A stretch of 35,339 nucleotides of DNA from Gammaproteobacteria bacterium (GTDB lineage Bacteria > Pseudomonadota > Gammaproteobacteria > UBA6429 > Thiohalophilaceae). Where the stretch lies: assembly GCA_026197095.1 (NCBI GenBank), contig JAPHTF010000097.1, positions 1 through 35,339 on the forward strand, given 5' to 3'. The notes beneath the pieces are model-generated. The model searched no databases and was not told where the DNA came from. It worked only from the letters and a program-made list of their open reading frames with translations. The position numbers and the translations under genes are program-made. Numbering within the stretch: position 1 is the stretch's first letter; every line of letters starts with the position of its first letter. Below, in pieces: positions 6,701 through 21,700 of this stretch.

Positions 6701-9700
6701 TACTATCTACATCAGTATCATTAGCACGTACATCAAAGGTTAATGGCGTATCTTCTAAGGTTGAGACCACATCATCACTTGCAACCGGCGCATCATTAAC
6801 CGGGGTCACATTAATGTTGACCGTGGAAACCTTAGAATCAAGCTCACCATCATTTATGCGATAACTAAAGCTATCTGTACCAAAGTAGTTTTCATCTGGA
6901 ACGTAGTAAAAACTACCGTCTGTATTTTGAACCAGGCTTCCGTGTAATGGGTCAGTCACTAATATTGAAGTCAGTTCAGTACTATCAATATCATAGTCGT
7001 TTGCCAACACATCAATTATAAGAGGTGTATCTTCGGCAGTCGTAATATTATCAGCAACGGCGACTGGTGCATCATTAACTGGTGTAATTTCAATATTAAT
7101 AGTGGCAAGATTTGAATCAAGTTCGCCATCATTAGCCCTATAGGTAAAGCTATCACTACCAAAATAATCAGCTTTTGGAATATAGGTAGCATTACCATCC
7201 AGGTCGATTGACAGGTTGCCATTAACTGGCATATCAACAATCGAGGCTAATAATAGTTGGCTATCAACATCAGAAGCTCCAGCTAATAAGTTTATAACTA
7301 ATGACGAATCTTCAGGCATCGTCAACTGTCTATCAATGACAACAGGTGCGTCATTAACTGGTGTTACATCTATATTAATAGTGCCAAGGTTAGAATCTAA
7401 TTCACTGTCATTAACCCGATAGGTAAAGCTATCACTGCCAAAATGGTTTTCATTTGGGGTGTAACTAAAGGTGCCATCGGTGTTTTGTGAGATTGTACCG
7501 AACTGAGGGCCATCAACGACGCATGCCGCCAAGGTAGTATTATCAATATCAACGGCATTTGCAAGCAGGTCGATAACGAGCAGTGAATCTTCTTCAGTAG
7601 TCACTTGTTGATCAGATACCACCGGTGCATCATTAACTGGAGTGACATCAATACTGACTGTACTTAAGTTCGAATCAAACTCACCATCATTGACCAGGTA
7701 AGTGAAGCTATCCATTCCAAAATAGTTCGCATCAGGTGTGTAGTTAAACGTACCATCATTATTTTGAATAACCGCGCCATGTAGAGGACCATCGACCAGG
7801 TTAACGATTAATGGATCACCTTCTGCATCAATATCATTGGCCAATACATCTATCGTGACAGGTGCATCTTCTAATGTTGTTACAACATCATCAGTAGCGA
7901 CAGGTGCAGTATTTAAATTAACGAGTAGTTGTACATCATCAATACTAATACTGCTGTTAGCTGTTCCCATGCCAAGCAGATCAAAATCAAGTCTTAATAC
8001 CGTACCAGGCGCAACATTTGAAAGATCAACACCGACTTTAATTGGCTCATTAAAGCTCCATTGATTTCCGCTACCTGTTGATTGTCGAACCCGAATATTA
8101 TCTGCAGCGTATACTGTTCCGTCAGACTGAATATTCAGCATGGCATCGGTATTACTTAACGGTGCAACACCCGCTACTGGTTGACCTGTTGCAACATCAA
8201 TTAATGCCATTTCAAATGCATCGCCTGGTGCTTGTCCGTCAGCGCCAAAGTTTGCACCAGTAATGGTAAAGGTAAGTGCTTTAAACTCTTCTGGCAGAAT
8301 AAAGGTTTGCGACAGGCCAGACATGACTCGTTCATCTTCAACCAGCTCTACCTGGCTACCATCAAGATTAACCTGGCCACGTGTTTCCCAACCATATTGA
8401 TCATTACCTGGATCAATAATACTGAATTCGCCATTATAAATATCAGGATGCAAGGCAATGGCATTCTGTACTGAAGAATTATAAGTATTGCGAGGAGTAA
8501 CTACATAACTCGTAGAGTCAACTGATAATGGTGGTAGTACAATACCTTGGGTATCGCTACTTTCAAGCAACCCGATATCGAGCGATGAAGGTAAACGGCG
8601 CACGCCTGATTCAAGTGAATCCGCCATTAAGCGATTGGTATGATTATAGTCAGTAACATGATCCAGCCCCAGCACATGCCCCATTTCATGGGCAAGCACG
8701 GTTAATAGATCTATCTTACCTTCTGCTTCTGAGCCTGAACTTGCACGGAATTCCCATGCTGAAGCAGTCGAATTAAATTCTTCATTTAACTGAGGTGTCT
8801 TATCAATAAACCAACCATGTCCGGCTGCATTTTGATCAATAGTAATGGTGTTCCCTGACGTCTGTGCAACTACATTGCCTGCTAGATCATCAAAAACTAC
8901 CGTTACATTCTCAAGATTATCTATAACACTATTGCCATACACTTGTTGCAAGTGCTGTTTTGTATTATCCAGAAGCAATTGTACTTCTACTAAATTATCA
9001 ACCGTTAATGGCTGCACTTCATTAACAATAATTTGGCCAGTTAAGAGATTTTTAACGATCTCTACTCTGTCAGGCGTCTGCAGCGTAATATGGAAATGAT
9101 TATGGTGATTGATAGAAATATTTGCATCAATATCTAAAGCACTCAATATCTCATGCATATTATCATATGAGTTTTCTTTATATGATATACCGCTAGAGCT
9201 ACTCGTATAATCTCGTCCTCCAATTAATACATTACTTATTAATCCGCCAGCTTTTGAGCCATCACCAAATAATGCACTTCGTACTGCATTGCCATTTTGT
9301 ACTTGCAGATCATCCCACGTACCATTACCTGAAATTGAATCGTTTCTAGTTATAGCGTAAAGAGTAAGAAAATCACGAAGAGCCTGTTCTTGATTATTTG
9401 CACCATTAGAGCTGCTTGTATCTGGTAACAATTCTGACCACGCTACTGCATTTGACACGCTCCATCCGCTACCAGAAATACTAATAGCTGGATTATTATA
9501 ATCAGGGTCTAGTGGATTACTAATAACATTTCTCTGATTAAAATCACTTATCCATTGACTAACGCCTAGATCAAACCCCATACCGATAGAATGATTACGT
9601 TCATTATGTCTATCAAACAGATACCCTGGATCTGTCAAACCATTCATCTGAAATTTAAATGTTGATAATCCCTGAGAGGCAAGATCAAGTGATGATTCTT

Positions 9701-12700
9701 GCCATGCTACAAATAAATCTCTCTCCCAACTTGTTCCATAATTTTCTTGTTTAACTTGATTATCTTGATAATCTGACGTGGAACCATCATTTGGAATACC
9801 AAATGAATCATAAATATTCATCCAGTGAGGGGCATTAAATGCATTTAACCAATCAAGGTTTGAATCGGTTCCAACACTTGAAGATACTTTTTTAGCATTA
9901 GCGGTATACGCATCTTCTATACCCCAACTATAATCACGCTTATCTGCAGGAGAACTAGTAGTTGAGGTATCATTTAGATTTGTTATGGCATAAAACGCAC
10001 GTAATGCAGATGTTTCTTCAGCACCAAATTCACCATCAACCTCAAACTCGACCAAATTGCGAGGGTTATTTGTTGTCCCCTGAATTGTATAGCCTGCAAT
10101 AGTTGGGTTATTAAATGCTGCAAAGCCTAAATATTTAAGGCGTTGTTCAACCCGCCATACATCAAGCGGATCAGCATTTTTACTATTTGATTCAGATACC
10201 TCGGCGCTTACAGTAAACTCACTATAACCCGGATTACTTAAGTCACGATCACCAAAGTAAACAGAGTCGTTTCCTTCATAATCAGTTAAAGGCACCGTTA
10301 AGTTAAACTTATATTGAATACCATCTATTTGCGCAGTGAAAATACCACGTGCAGCACGTTCAGGTAATTTTCCACCCTGGCGCAATAACTTCATATCATT
10401 ATCTGTAAGCTTAGGTGCAATAAAGAAATTACCCGATTTACTCAATGCAACTTCTTTACCTGGTTTCATTGCATCAACAGAGTCACGTGAAACAATATTA
10501 TCGTCTTTATCAACAACAACCTCAGCATTATAAAAACTGTCTTTATCAACAGAGAAGTTAGAGAATGTTTTTCCTTTAAATTCCGGATGTGCGTCTAATA
10601 TTATTTTTTCAAGATCAATACCCTGAATATCACCATACCGTGCAGGTTCTGCTGTTACCGGTAAAATAATATCCTGACTTTCAATAGCATACGCAACAGC
10701 ATCTTCCATACGTAATCGTTTTGGTAGTTCACGCTCTAAATCTATTGGCTTACTTATATCAGAAGAGGAATTTGCATAATCAATCAATGTTTGCACATCG
10801 AATGTCATGTAACCACCAGCATCACCAAGTGCAGTTACGGCATAGAGAGATTTACCATCAGGAGAGATTGAAAGATCATTCAAGCCATAAGACCAGAGAA
10901 CTCCAGAACCGGCTTCTAACGGAGTTGTTGCACCCAGGTAAGTAGCATTACCAAATGGATCGCTAATAACACCAATCTTGCCACCAAATTGTATAGGTCG
11001 GCTGCCTAATGACCTGAAAAGATTAAGCTTAGATGTAGCACCTAACAAATCTGATACAAATGCATATTTCAAATCTGGTGTTACTACTGCATCACTCATT
11101 AAATAAATGTTTTGTGCATAGTATCCATCGAGATATCCATCTGGTGCCATTTTCAACTGTGGTGTTGCAGTTGCACCCTTCAATGCACCGGTATTGCTAT
11201 CTCGTGTCAGACTTAATGTTGAGAATCCTTCATTAGTCGAATAACGACTTATCAGAACAAACTTATCTGGATCTGAGGTTTCCTGGATATCTGTTGGCCA
11301 TACGCCTGAGTAACCTGAAGCAGAGTTAATAATGCTAACTGTTTTCGCTACCCCTGAATTTTTATCAATTGATTGAGTATCAATTATAATTACGTTACCA
11401 CCATCTCGAATATGTAGAGTCTCCGATTGTGGTGCTGAAACAATCAGGAAGCGCCCATCACCGCTTGCTGCCATACCTACAAAACCATATGGGGCAGTAT
11501 CAATTTCTGTCGACGTTATTCTCTGATGACTTGTGTCTGGTTCATAAATATTAAAGCGATGTAAACTACCAGCCCCATTACCTGAACGATCACCCGTTGA
11601 TACGTATAGATAGCTATTAGCTATTTCAATGCTATTTATGCTGTTAGTCCCTGCAGGAAGTTGCAAGGTATCGAATACCGTCATAGTGGTAGTATCAACG
11701 GCATAGATCAGTCCATCTTCACCTGCAACATAGGCTCGACTATTATCATCTGAGAAGACTATCGAATCTCTCCAGCCACCCAATTTTAATGGGTTTCCAT
11801 CTTCATCCTGGGTAATGTCTTTAAGTTGCTGTGTTTGTCCGCTAGCTTCATCTTTTGACAATACAAGAATAGAGTCAACGGCTGAGCCACTTGAAAAGTC
11901 AACTCTCGTTAACATACTAAGCCCACTGCGTGGTTCTATAAGTGCAGTCTGTCCTTTAATTTCAGTTTTTTGAGTTGGATTGATCCTATCTTGAATTATT
12001 CGCACTACCTGAACTTCAGCCATTGCAGCAGGATAGTTAGCCGGTAAGTTAACCTGTAATTCAGTACTGGAAACACTAGTTGGTGTCACTTTAATTGGAT
12101 CGTCTTTACCTGGATACAAGAAGTCAACACGCATATCACCAGCGAAGCCTTGTCCCTCAATGATGAGCACCCGACCATTTGCTGGGTCTACTTGTACTGA
12201 TGAAATCGTTGGCACATCAACAGTTACGCCAGGTGGGGGTACTGGAACATGACTTGATATATCAAGAAGTGTATCTACACCTGGTACTACTGTAGGAATC
12301 AATAAGGGTTCTGATTTATAGGTCGCTGCCTTTGTCCATGAATATACATTGAAATAGTTCTGTGAGCTTATCATTCCGGCTATATTCAGCCCTGTCATCA
12401 CACCGCTCAGACCACCCCCCATAAACATGCCGGCATTGCTAAACGGATCTAGAACCAGGCTATATGAGACTGAAGACACTTCAATACTGCCATCTTCAGG
12501 ATTGGTTTCTGCCGATGCCATATATGTTCCACTAAAGCCAACGCCTCCCCACGGCGGTGACGAAGTGCGTGCCATACCATCAGCATCAATGGTGCCTGTT
12601 TCAACTAACTCCCAAAACTGCTGTTCTTGATCAAGCTCGTTAATAAAGGATGAAAGCTTATAAAAATAAACTGGCGCACCTACAGGTAGATTTGATGAGA

Positions 12701-15700
12701 CTGGTATTGTCAATTGAGCTGCTACAGCCAACTTACTATCACCTACATCAAGGTTAAAGGCACCTAGTAACTGTGTACCTTCTACATTAGGTGGTGCGAA
12801 TCCAACACTATCAACTGCAACGCTCTGTATAGAAATGGTCGTATCTTCAGTAAGAGCTCCGGCGCCTACTTTTACAAGTAAGCCATCTTCACTCTTTGCT
12901 ATGCCACCCTGTTCAGCCACGATTGTTTGCGGACCCGCAGCAGGTTCTGGCATTACGGATACTTCGATATCTTCTTGCTGACCATCTTTGATAACGCTGA
13001 CGATTGTTGTTCCAATCTGGCCGGCGATAATCAATCCATCCGGCGTGACTGTGGCCACATCTGGATTTTGTACAAAGTACTGTACACCATTCGTTGCTGC
13101 AGACTGGTCATCACCATAAGAAGCATTTATTCGAACCTGTCTTAAACCCGTATTTTCAAGCAGTGTGACTGAACCTGGATATACTTCAAATAGTGGTAAC
13201 TCAGGTTGTTCTTCATAAGCTTCAGTTTGAACTGTAACCAGGTTAGTTGCAGTTATGCCCTGACTGCTAACCTGAACAATTGCCTCACCATCACCTTTTG
13301 CATGGAGAGTGCCGTCAGCAGCAACATCAACCACATTATTATCTGAAGTTATAAATTCAAGATAATTTGCAGATAGTTTAACGCCTTTCTCATCAGCAAA
13401 ATCACCGCTGATCTTCAGACGTTCGTCAGTGCCTGTAAGCAAGAATGCTAAGCGGTCTAAATTAATTTGTAATAACGGTGCATCACTAATATTCACCGTG
13501 ATGGTTACTTCAGGTGACTGGCTATATCCATCATCAGCAATAATATTAAATGAGGCTAATCCTGAATAACCGGCTTCTGGTCTAAAGACAACGGACTTAC
13601 CATCACCAGAAAGTGAAGCAGTACCATTTGTCGCAGCTGTAATACGGTAATAAGTTGTATCACCTTCCAAATCTTCAAGGAAAGTTTGTACTGCTACATC
13701 AACATCTAATCCTATATGCGTATTTGCTGTTGATGCATTTACTATTGGTGCCTGGTTAGCACGGTAACCATAGCCTTTTGTAAACAACTGGCGATCTGTA
13801 CTGTCTACCCGACCATCACGATTGAAGTCAGCATTGAGGTTAAAGTTCGCGTCCCCGACCTGGCTATCAAATGCTGCATTTAAAACTTGAGTATCGTAAC
13901 CATCAATTAGTCCATCACGGTTAACATCACCCGCAACAAATACTGACAACTGATAATTACCATTGGTATTGCTATCACTTCCTGATACTTCAAGAAGATG
14001 CAATGCAGATCTATCTACTTTAAATAAAGCAAAGGAAGAAAGACCTTGAGTGTTTTCCGCAATAGCAGTGTAACCCGCTAGTTTAGGTGCAGCTGGTGTT
14101 ATAGAACTACCCGCTTCTGCTTCAACGATTACACCCAGGTAAATTGAATCGCCTGGTACCGAAGCAAGTTCACTTGCACGTAGTGCAAAGCTATAAAGAT
14201 CAGTCGCTCCCGCCGTTAGTGTTCCATTAGTAGGTTGTGCTAAGTAATCGCGTGCAGCACCAAGATCAGCTACTAAACTTGTTGCTTGAGGTACACCGTT
14301 GTAATCAATTGCTGAACCGCTTTCACCTATTCCACCTGTCGTAATTGTAAGCAAGTGAGTATCAGATAAGTCATAACCATAACGCGTAGATTTAGCAGCA
14401 GATAAATCACGAACGAAAGACAGATTTCCCGCATTATCATATGCATAAGCGAACTGCCTGCCATCATTTAGAATGACTTTTTCTAAACGCCCTTCATCAT
14501 TGGTGATGAAACTAATTCTTTCACCATTACTTGCAATAATACCCGAGTCACTTACCTGCCAGCTTGTTCCATCAGTAAAGTTAACCTTTTTGGTACCGTT
14601 AGCAAAATCGATTCCATAAGCCGTACCATCCGCTGCAGTTAAGGTAAATTGCGCTGTTAATGAATCTGAAACTTGAGGGTTATATGGCTGGCCCGTTACT
14701 AAATCATAATAACTATCACCCGCTCGTTGCAGATGTGTATTCGTTGAAGTTAGCGTCCAATCAACACCCGGTTCAGCTACCCAGTTTGGCAAATAGTAGT
14801 TAAGTCCAGGTACTTCTTTTTGAACGGGTTGGAAAGTGAAATAGACTCGTTCACCATCTGGTAAGGTTGCATAGATCCTGGTGCCTTCACTGAATGGTAA
14901 ATTATTACCTAGTGCTTCTCTGCCAGTTATAGGCAAATCACTTTCTAGTTGGAAATCTATTAACGGCATACGCCAACCATAACCAAAATTGCTATCCTGA
15001 TTACGGCTTAATGAATCATAACTACGCGTTAATTCAAAGGTATGTCCACCCAATTGTGTTGTCGCATCAATATCCGTATTTTGATAGCTTGCAGTTTTAG
15101 CACTTGATGCGATTTGGATAATGGTTGTTGCTTCATCCACTCGACCTGCAATATCACTAGCCGTTAACTTAAGATCATAAACACCATTAATCCAGTTACT
15201 TGGATCTAACTGGGCAAGTGTGCCTGATATAGGACCTTCACCTTCAGCAAGCACACTATATTTATCAGTACCTGCTCTTGCGATTTCCAGCTTCCACGAA
15301 TCCAGATTAATGTCTTCAACCTGACCTGAAATATTAACTGGACGTGTAACCAGTTGATAAGTCGTTGAAGCATCAAATGAAACAACTGGCGCTGTTGTAT
15401 CAGCCGGATCACGTACCTTGATCGTATGATCGATAGTACCTGTAAACCCATCAATATCCGTTGCTGTACCAACAAGATGGAGCTTGCCTGATGTTGTTGC
15501 GTGCAAAATAGCCCGGCCATATTCATCAAGCTCAACAGGTAAACCATCAACCGTTAATGACAGGCTTTGAATTCTTGAGAACGAGCTTCCCAGAACATTT
15601 ACTGCAATATCCTGACCTGGAATGGCCGGGAAACTTGGTGTTGTTTCAATATGAACACTTGGTAATTCAGCTTCAGCCATTGCTCTTATTACTAATGGCT

Positions 15701-18700
15701 CCATTCGCGATGCTTCACCATCACTAACGGTTACACGAATAAGATAATCACCTGCTTGAGCTGGACCTGGTACCCACAGGATTTCGCCCGTTGCTGCATT
15801 TAATGTTGCACCTTCAGGTAAACCCGTTGCGCTATAGGTGAGTATTGTATTGTTATCAATATCATGACCAACAACACTAAAGCGTAACTCATCACCTAGT
15901 AAGACAGCATGTTTTTCTACTTCAAGAACTGGGGCACGATTAACATTTGATACCCGTACATTTACATCAATAACATCTGTTGCACCATTGGCATCACTGA
16001 CTCTGAATGTAAGCGGGTATTCGCCTGCATCTTCAAAGTCAGGTGTCCACTGGAATACACCTGATGTTTCATTAAAGTATGCACCATCAGGTATTCCACT
16101 AAGCATGCTGTAAACAATTGGATCAGCATCGGGATCACTACCACTTAAACTAAAACCAAGTGTTGTTCCTTCGCGCACAGTTTGAGTAGGCAGGTATCCT
16201 AAACGAGGTGCCTGGTTAGTATTGGCTACTGTTAGATCAACTATCTCAGTAGTCGATAGATTACCGTCCGTTACTTCAAACGTGATGCGATGGAATCCTG
16301 CCTGGAAGTAATTAGGTGTCCAGTTAAAAACTCCTGTTTGTGGATCTAATGTTGCACCTTCAGGTAAGTTTGTAGCGAGATATGTCAACACATCTCCATC
16401 TGCATCAGTCCCGGTAACTGTTAATTCAAATGCTTCACCTTCTTTAAGTGTCTGGTTACCAATCGTATTTAATACGGGCGCTGAATTACTTGTGCGAACT
16501 ACTATTCGCATTGTTTGTGAGTCTTGAGCGATACTACCTTGCCCCCCATTACCATCATCAGTAACGGTAAATCCTAAATCATGTGTTCCAATATCAGTGC
16601 TGGTCGGCGTCCACTCAATAATGGCCGTGCCATATACTGAACCTGGTGTAAGGCTTGCACCACCTGGTAGTCCAATAACATCAAAGTTCAGTGTATCTTG
16701 ATCCAGATCTTTCGCCTGAATTGTAAACTGTAATGTTTCACCAACAACCGCGACCTTATTACCAATCCAATCTAACTCTGGTGCTTCAGATACAGAGCGA
16801 GCTGTGACTATGAATGTTTGCGAACTAGATAAAATCGCATCTAAACCTTCACCATCACCGTTGTCCGTTGCTGTTAAGGTAACCGCGTAATCACCACGAT
16901 CATTAGCATCCGGTACAAAACGGAACACACCGGTACCATCTCCATTGTCAAGGAAGGAACCAAAGCGTGGCAGGTTGGAAACGCTTAATGCTATTGGGTT
17001 GCCGTCTGGGTCAGTGGTATTAACAGGTATCTCCAGAATATCACCACGATCAACAAAGTAATTAGGAATCTCAGAAATCTCTGGTGCACGATTTGCGTTA
17101 CGAACTTCAATAGGAATTGTAGTAGTAGTGCTAAGAGGCGTACCTGTACCATCACCATCATCAGTGGCAGTTACGGTTACATTATAGCTTCCAGCTTGTT
17201 GGTAACCCGGCAACCAGTTAAGCGTTAACGTTTCGCTATCAAAGATCGCTCCCTCTGGTAAGCCTGTTAATTCATAACTAACTGAAGGTAATGTACTTCC
17301 CGGTTGCGTTATTGCACCATTCGGCCCGGGGCTAGGTGGAGTAAACTGAGGATTATCCGGGTCGAAAGCAAATAGATCTATTAGTAGTGGCTGACCTTCA
17401 ACAATATCCCATGAACCAATCGTATCAAATACCGGACTTCCATTTGCGTTTAAGACTGTAAAGGTAGCCGATGTTTCAGATACATTTTCTCCATCGGTTA
17501 CATTAAATGTAATGTTATAGGTCCCAGCCTGGGTATAACCAACGTTCCATTCAAACTCACCAGTTAGAGGATTAATCGATGCACCACCCGGTAAATCATG
17601 ACTGTAATAAGTTAGCTCATTATTCTCATAATCAGTTGCTGCCAGTTTGAAACGTAAGGTATCTCCTTCAGTCAGGGTATGTCCTGAAACTTTTGTTAGT
17701 ATCGGCGCTGCGTTTCCTTGCTCTACAATTAAACGTATTTCACGTTTTAATACATTGACACCATCACTGGCGTATAAGGTTACGCCTTCATAAATTCCCG
17801 CCGCATTATAACCAGGTGTCCAGCTAAGCACTTTTCTTTCATTGTCAAAGCTTGCGCCGGGAGGCAGGGTATCAGCCCATTGCAGAACCACATCACCTTC
17901 TGCATCAATTGGGAATAAGCCAATTTCAAATAGCTTTCCTTCTGTTAGTAAGTATTCAGTATCAAGCACAGCTAGATCTGGTGCCTGATTTCCTCCTGCA
18001 ACATCAATAGCAAATGCCTGTGTCGCATAACCACCACGTTGATCGTACACGCGTAATACAACACTAGCTTGTGCCGGGCTTTCACTTGTTGGGCTCCAGC
18101 TTAACAAACCTGTTTCTGAGTCAAGCGCCATACCTTCCGGCGCATCAAATAGCATGTAGGTTAAACCGACACCGTCAGGATCATTAGCAACAAGTTGATA
18201 AGAATAAGTTGTATCGGCTATTGCTACTGTTACAGGTGTTGAATCAAATACTGGTAGCTCATTAGGATAAGGAACTGCAAACACTCCGTGACCAACATCA
18301 GCACGCAGACCATCTTGTACATTTAAGGTAATAGTTTGAACTGTCGTTGTTTCACCTGAAGCTAGTCGTCCATTACTAATGGCAGCCGATAAATCAATCA
18401 TCCACAACCCTGTAGTTGAAGTTGTGAAATCCATGCCTGGCTCACCTGCAAAGTATTGAGCAGGATCTAAAACTAAAGTTAATGGAGCCAGTAGATCAGC
18501 ATTTCCTGTATTTGTGATCTGTACATCGTAGGAAATGGTTCCCGTTAATCGATCAGAGCGAGTTGCTGCAAACTCTATATTTACCTGTTCACTGTAGTTC
18601 AACAATGTGGTGAATTGAACTGTATAGGCATTACCCAGTATTAGTCCCTGGGTACTCTTAATACTACTATCAACACTAAGCGTGTAATCATCTGCAACTA

Positions 18701-21700
18701 ATGCATCATACTCAAGATAAACTGTACGCGTTGCTTCATCATAACGAACAGCAGTTATTGTTGCTGCTTCACCATGCAAACGTGTCAGACTGTAGTTATC
18801 TGTGTTAATTACTGAAGCGAGATCTGTCACCTCACCTACAAACATATCGTGATCAAACGTGACACTGATCGTTGGTAACGGTAACGGCACCAGCACTCCA
18901 TCAGCCGGCGTTGATGAAGAAACAAGTGGTGCGATTAACGGACTTAATACATCGACCTGGTGTGATTGAGCTATTAATAAACGTCCATCAGTAGTAGTAC
19001 GTAAAACTTCACCACGGCTTCCGCCTTCTGCAAGCGTAACTCGTTGCAATGTAGCAACATCAACCATTTCAAGTGTAGAGCCCTTGCCTGAATCGTTTGG
19101 CAGGTTGCTGGAAATAAATAGCAACCCTGCAAGACGCGTATCATCATAACCAAAGGCGATAGAATCAACTTCACCATCGATATCAACCATTGCCGCAGCT
19201 TTGCCACGATTATCAAATTTATATATCGTGCCCCGGTCAGGCCAACTTGTACCCCATAGTTCTCCTTGTGGTGAGAACTGGAGATCATCAACACGTAGAT
19301 CACTGAAATGTTTAAACTCTCGCGTCTGAGAATTGAAAATTTCTATTCCATTTCCGGAAGAGACATAAAGCAAGCCAGTAATTGGATCTACTGCTATAGC
19401 CTGTGTAATTGATTCACCATACCTGGCTAAGACACTGCCATTGAGTGAATCCAGCAATAACAACTCGCCACCACCCGTGGTCGCCCAAAGCATGTCCTGA
19501 TTATCAAGTGCTAAGTTATAAATTGGATCTGCTAGTTCTGCCCAGGCAGACGTTGCATTACCTCCATCACTGTCAAATTTATAAATCCAGTTCCTTGATT
19601 GGCCACCACTTACCAGAACTGAACCATCACGCATTTCAACTATGGCAAGTGCACCAATATCGGCTCCACTTGTTGGCAATCCTGTTACAAATGACTGCAT
19701 CGTAAATGGATTAAGTACACTATCGAATTCTGATTGTTGTGTCAGAGGTGGAGTTGATGGAATTCCTTGTTGAGCCTCTGTAAATAAAGGATTTGTTGAT
19801 GGCTCTATTGTTGGTTCTGGTGCAGGTGTTGTATCAAGTGTTGTTTCAACGGTTGAAAGCTCACCAAGATTTACCTGGGTACCATCACTTGGTGCATTCA
19901 ATCCGATAGGTGGCAGTTCCTGGTTACCGGCATTATCTGTTGCAAGTGCGATGAACTCATAATTCTTACCCGCTTCGCCCTGGAAGATAGCAGCATCACT
20001 AGCAGCAGGTACTTGTTTTAACCATATTTTGAAATCACCACCATTTTCAGCAACATAGACTGTTACATGTTTAACGCCTGAACCACCCCGACTATCTTGT
20101 GCTGTCCAGTCTACCTGGTAATCATCACCGCCATTGAGTGGCTGCACTGAAAGTGTTGTCGTCGGCGCAACTGCATCCAGGGTTTGTTCAATTACAACCG
20201 TATCAACTGGAGCCTGAGTATTAAATAACACTCTTGAAGAAGTTGTGATTTTAGTGCCTGACTCAGCATCTACACCGGGTGCTACGCTATAACTTACGCT
20301 TCCGCTAGCGCCAGGTTGTAACAGTCCCTTATGTTGATCAGTAATTACTTCGCCTGTCTCAGGATCGATTGCTTGCAATAACCAGGTAGCCGTACTTGAT
20401 GATGGATCTATCCCGCCTGATACACGGAGAATAAATCCTTTGCTATTTGTTAAGTCAAAATCACCCTGGAAAGTTGCTCTGTCAGCAGGTATATGAACAC
20501 TAATATCTCCAATCTGGAGATCAGCCATGCGGAAACTACGGTAATCAAGATCGGAATCTAGCGGTGTAACAATTCGTACTTCAGATACAGTGCGGGTTGC
20601 TTCTGCTGGATTAGCAAAACGAACGGTATATGGCAATGCATAACCAGCAGGAACAAATTGATCAACACCGTATGCTTGTGGACCAATCATTGAAGCTAGT
20701 TGATCTTGTGAAGCAACTTCCTGTAAATAACGCGATAACTCAAATGGCGATAATTCACTCGTCGCGTTTACTGATGCAAAATCAATATTGTCACCACTTG
20801 TCAGCGGCACAAATACATTAAAGGCTTCAAAATAAGTTTGAGATGATAAGCCTAAATCAAAATCAGCAAAATCAGGCAGTGCTGAAATTGGTACTGAAAC
20901 AGTATGTCTATATGGATCTGGTTCAGTACGAATATCATAGCTCTCAATAGGCGCTATAGTATTTGGGTCATCACCATACCATTCATGAATTTTTTGGAAG
21001 AATGCAACGAGATCTGATTCTGTTTGATATTCGTTACCAGCAGAACCGATCAAAATACCGGTACTTAAAGTACTTACAAGGCTCATTACCTTTGGATCCT
21101 GACGGACTGATGGTGCCTGATCATCAGGACGGATCAATCCTGCTTCTTCTAAAGCGCCAATATATGCATCAGACCAGGTTTGACTATCTGCTGCCAGTAC
21201 CTGTAAAGCTGCTTTAGCCTCAGGATCTGCCAGTATACGTAAACGCAGACTTTCAGCCTCGGCACGCTGTTGTTGAATAAACTCTTCACGCGTCATGGCG
21301 GTGGCAGAAGCCATCACGTTAAAACGGAAAGGTATTGCTAACACTTCATGAGCATTAGGCAGGTTATCGCCAGGGTGATCAGCTTCAGGATCAGGGTATA
21401 GATAGCGTTGAGTTAAATCAGCCTGTAACTTATCCAGATCTTCAGGTCCATTATCAAGTAATCCCTGCTCAGCCCAGTCTGGTCTTGCAGCATAAAGCTG
21501 GTCACGGAACGCCTCGAAATTGTGCGCAATCAAATTATCAAGCCCAGGGTATGTCTGAACATTAAACGACATACCCACATAGCCAGAGTTGGCAACATCA
21601 AATGCATAACCCGGTGCCAGTATCAGGCCAGAATTATTAACTTCTGAATCTAACTGTGCCCAGGCCGCATCATTTTGCGATAAGTTATCCGGAGTACCCG

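Noticed and set aside
6511-7905. Regular 279-bp repetition considered as CRISPR or satellite DNA
   Set aside because: The period equals 93 codons, the reading frame runs through, and conservation follows protein structure positions rather than DNA identity.
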